A DNA stretch of 23,254 nt, taken from contig JAFAEG010000109.1 in assembly GCA_023424095.1 (NCBI GenBank), positions 1 to 23,254 of the forward strand. The letters run 5' to 3'. Source of the stretch: Pseudomonadota bacterium (GTDB lineage: Bacteria; Pseudomonadota; Alphaproteobacteria; Sphingomonadales; Sphingomonadaceae). Within the stretch, counting starts at the first letter, position 1. Each line of letters starts with the position of its first letter. The notes beneath the pieces are model-generated. The model did not search any database, was not told the origin of the DNA, and saw only the letters and a program-made list of their open reading frames with translations. The position numbers were made by a program, and so were the translations under genes. Positions 23,237 through 23,254 of the stretch are shown here, in pieces.

Positions 23237-23254
23237 CCCCGGCGAAGGCCGGGG
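23237..23254. repeat. REP-like palindrome cut by the window end
   Basis: CCCCGGC (23237-23243), GAAG, GCCGGGG (23248-23254): a 7-bp stem and 4-base loop just upstream of serA, preceded by GTCA. This GTCA-CCCCGG-type palindrome resembles dispersed intergenic repeats that I know from sphingomonads and related bacteria. It may continue beyond the window. Confidence 0.5.

Overview
The window is GC-rich and densely packed, with short intergenic gaps, many GTG/TTG starts and frequent stop/start overlaps. The protein repertoire (a TonB-dependent receptor with a small exported partner, a gamma-glutamyltransferase lipoprotein, a CBU_0592-type membrane protein, RluE, GloB and SerA with an ACT domain) fits an alphaproteobacterium, most likely a sphingomonad. 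That placement is an inference from protein style, not from a marker gene. No rRNA, tRNA, CRISPR array, insertion sequence or prophage gene was seen.

Left part (1-4494): the edge of a surface-polysaccharide locus. A gene cut by the window start overlaps a PhyH-type dioxygenase gene (TTG start, stop/start overlap). Convergent to these lies a minus-strand operon: NAD-dependent sugar epimerase/dehydratase, Wzm-type permease, Wzt-type ATPase with a C-terminal substrate-recognition domain. Together they suggest synthesis, decoration and ABC-dependent export of an O-antigen or capsule-like glycan.

Middle left (4495-8497, minus strand): a TonB-dependent receptor preceded by a small exported Cys/His-rich protein, probably a metal-uptake pair. 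A gene-free stretch of about 330 bases with a strong terminator hairpin follows, then a secreted protein of unknown function and a lipoprotein. An AraC-family regulator (plus strand from 8567) is divergent from them.

Middle (9795-14523, plus strand): aconitase acnA, followed by a compact run of a lipoprotein (GTGA overlap with acnA), an 84-residue CBU_0592-like membrane protein and a cyclase-family hydrolase whose metal motif departs from the textbook form. Two hairpins come next, the second covering the Shine-Dalgarno sequence of a periplasmic rhodanese. The rhodanese stop codon overlaps the convergent stop of the ggt lipoprotein gene.

Right part (14520-23254): ggt is divergent from a long-chain acyl-CoA ligase, with an 8-bp inverted repeat between their starts. 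A barstar-like gene without a visible ribonuclease partner follows the ligase. A six-helix membrane protein (minus) is divergent from a two-gene module of a four-helix membrane protein and an XRE repressor-like protein, preceded by a 40-bp imperfect palindrome that is a strong candidate autoregulatory operator. The end of the window is a minus-strand series: serA, a cupredoxin-like exported protein, gloB (ATGA-coupled) and rluE. A REP-like palindrome is cut by the right edge.

Most of the window is ordinary chromosomal content. The items most worth following up are the palindrome and membrane protein/XRE module, the Shine-Dalgarno-covering hairpin, the Cys/His-rich partner of the TonB receptor, and the metal-ligand substitutions in the PhyH and cyclase enzymes. 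No complete undescribed system could be demonstrated from sequence alone.
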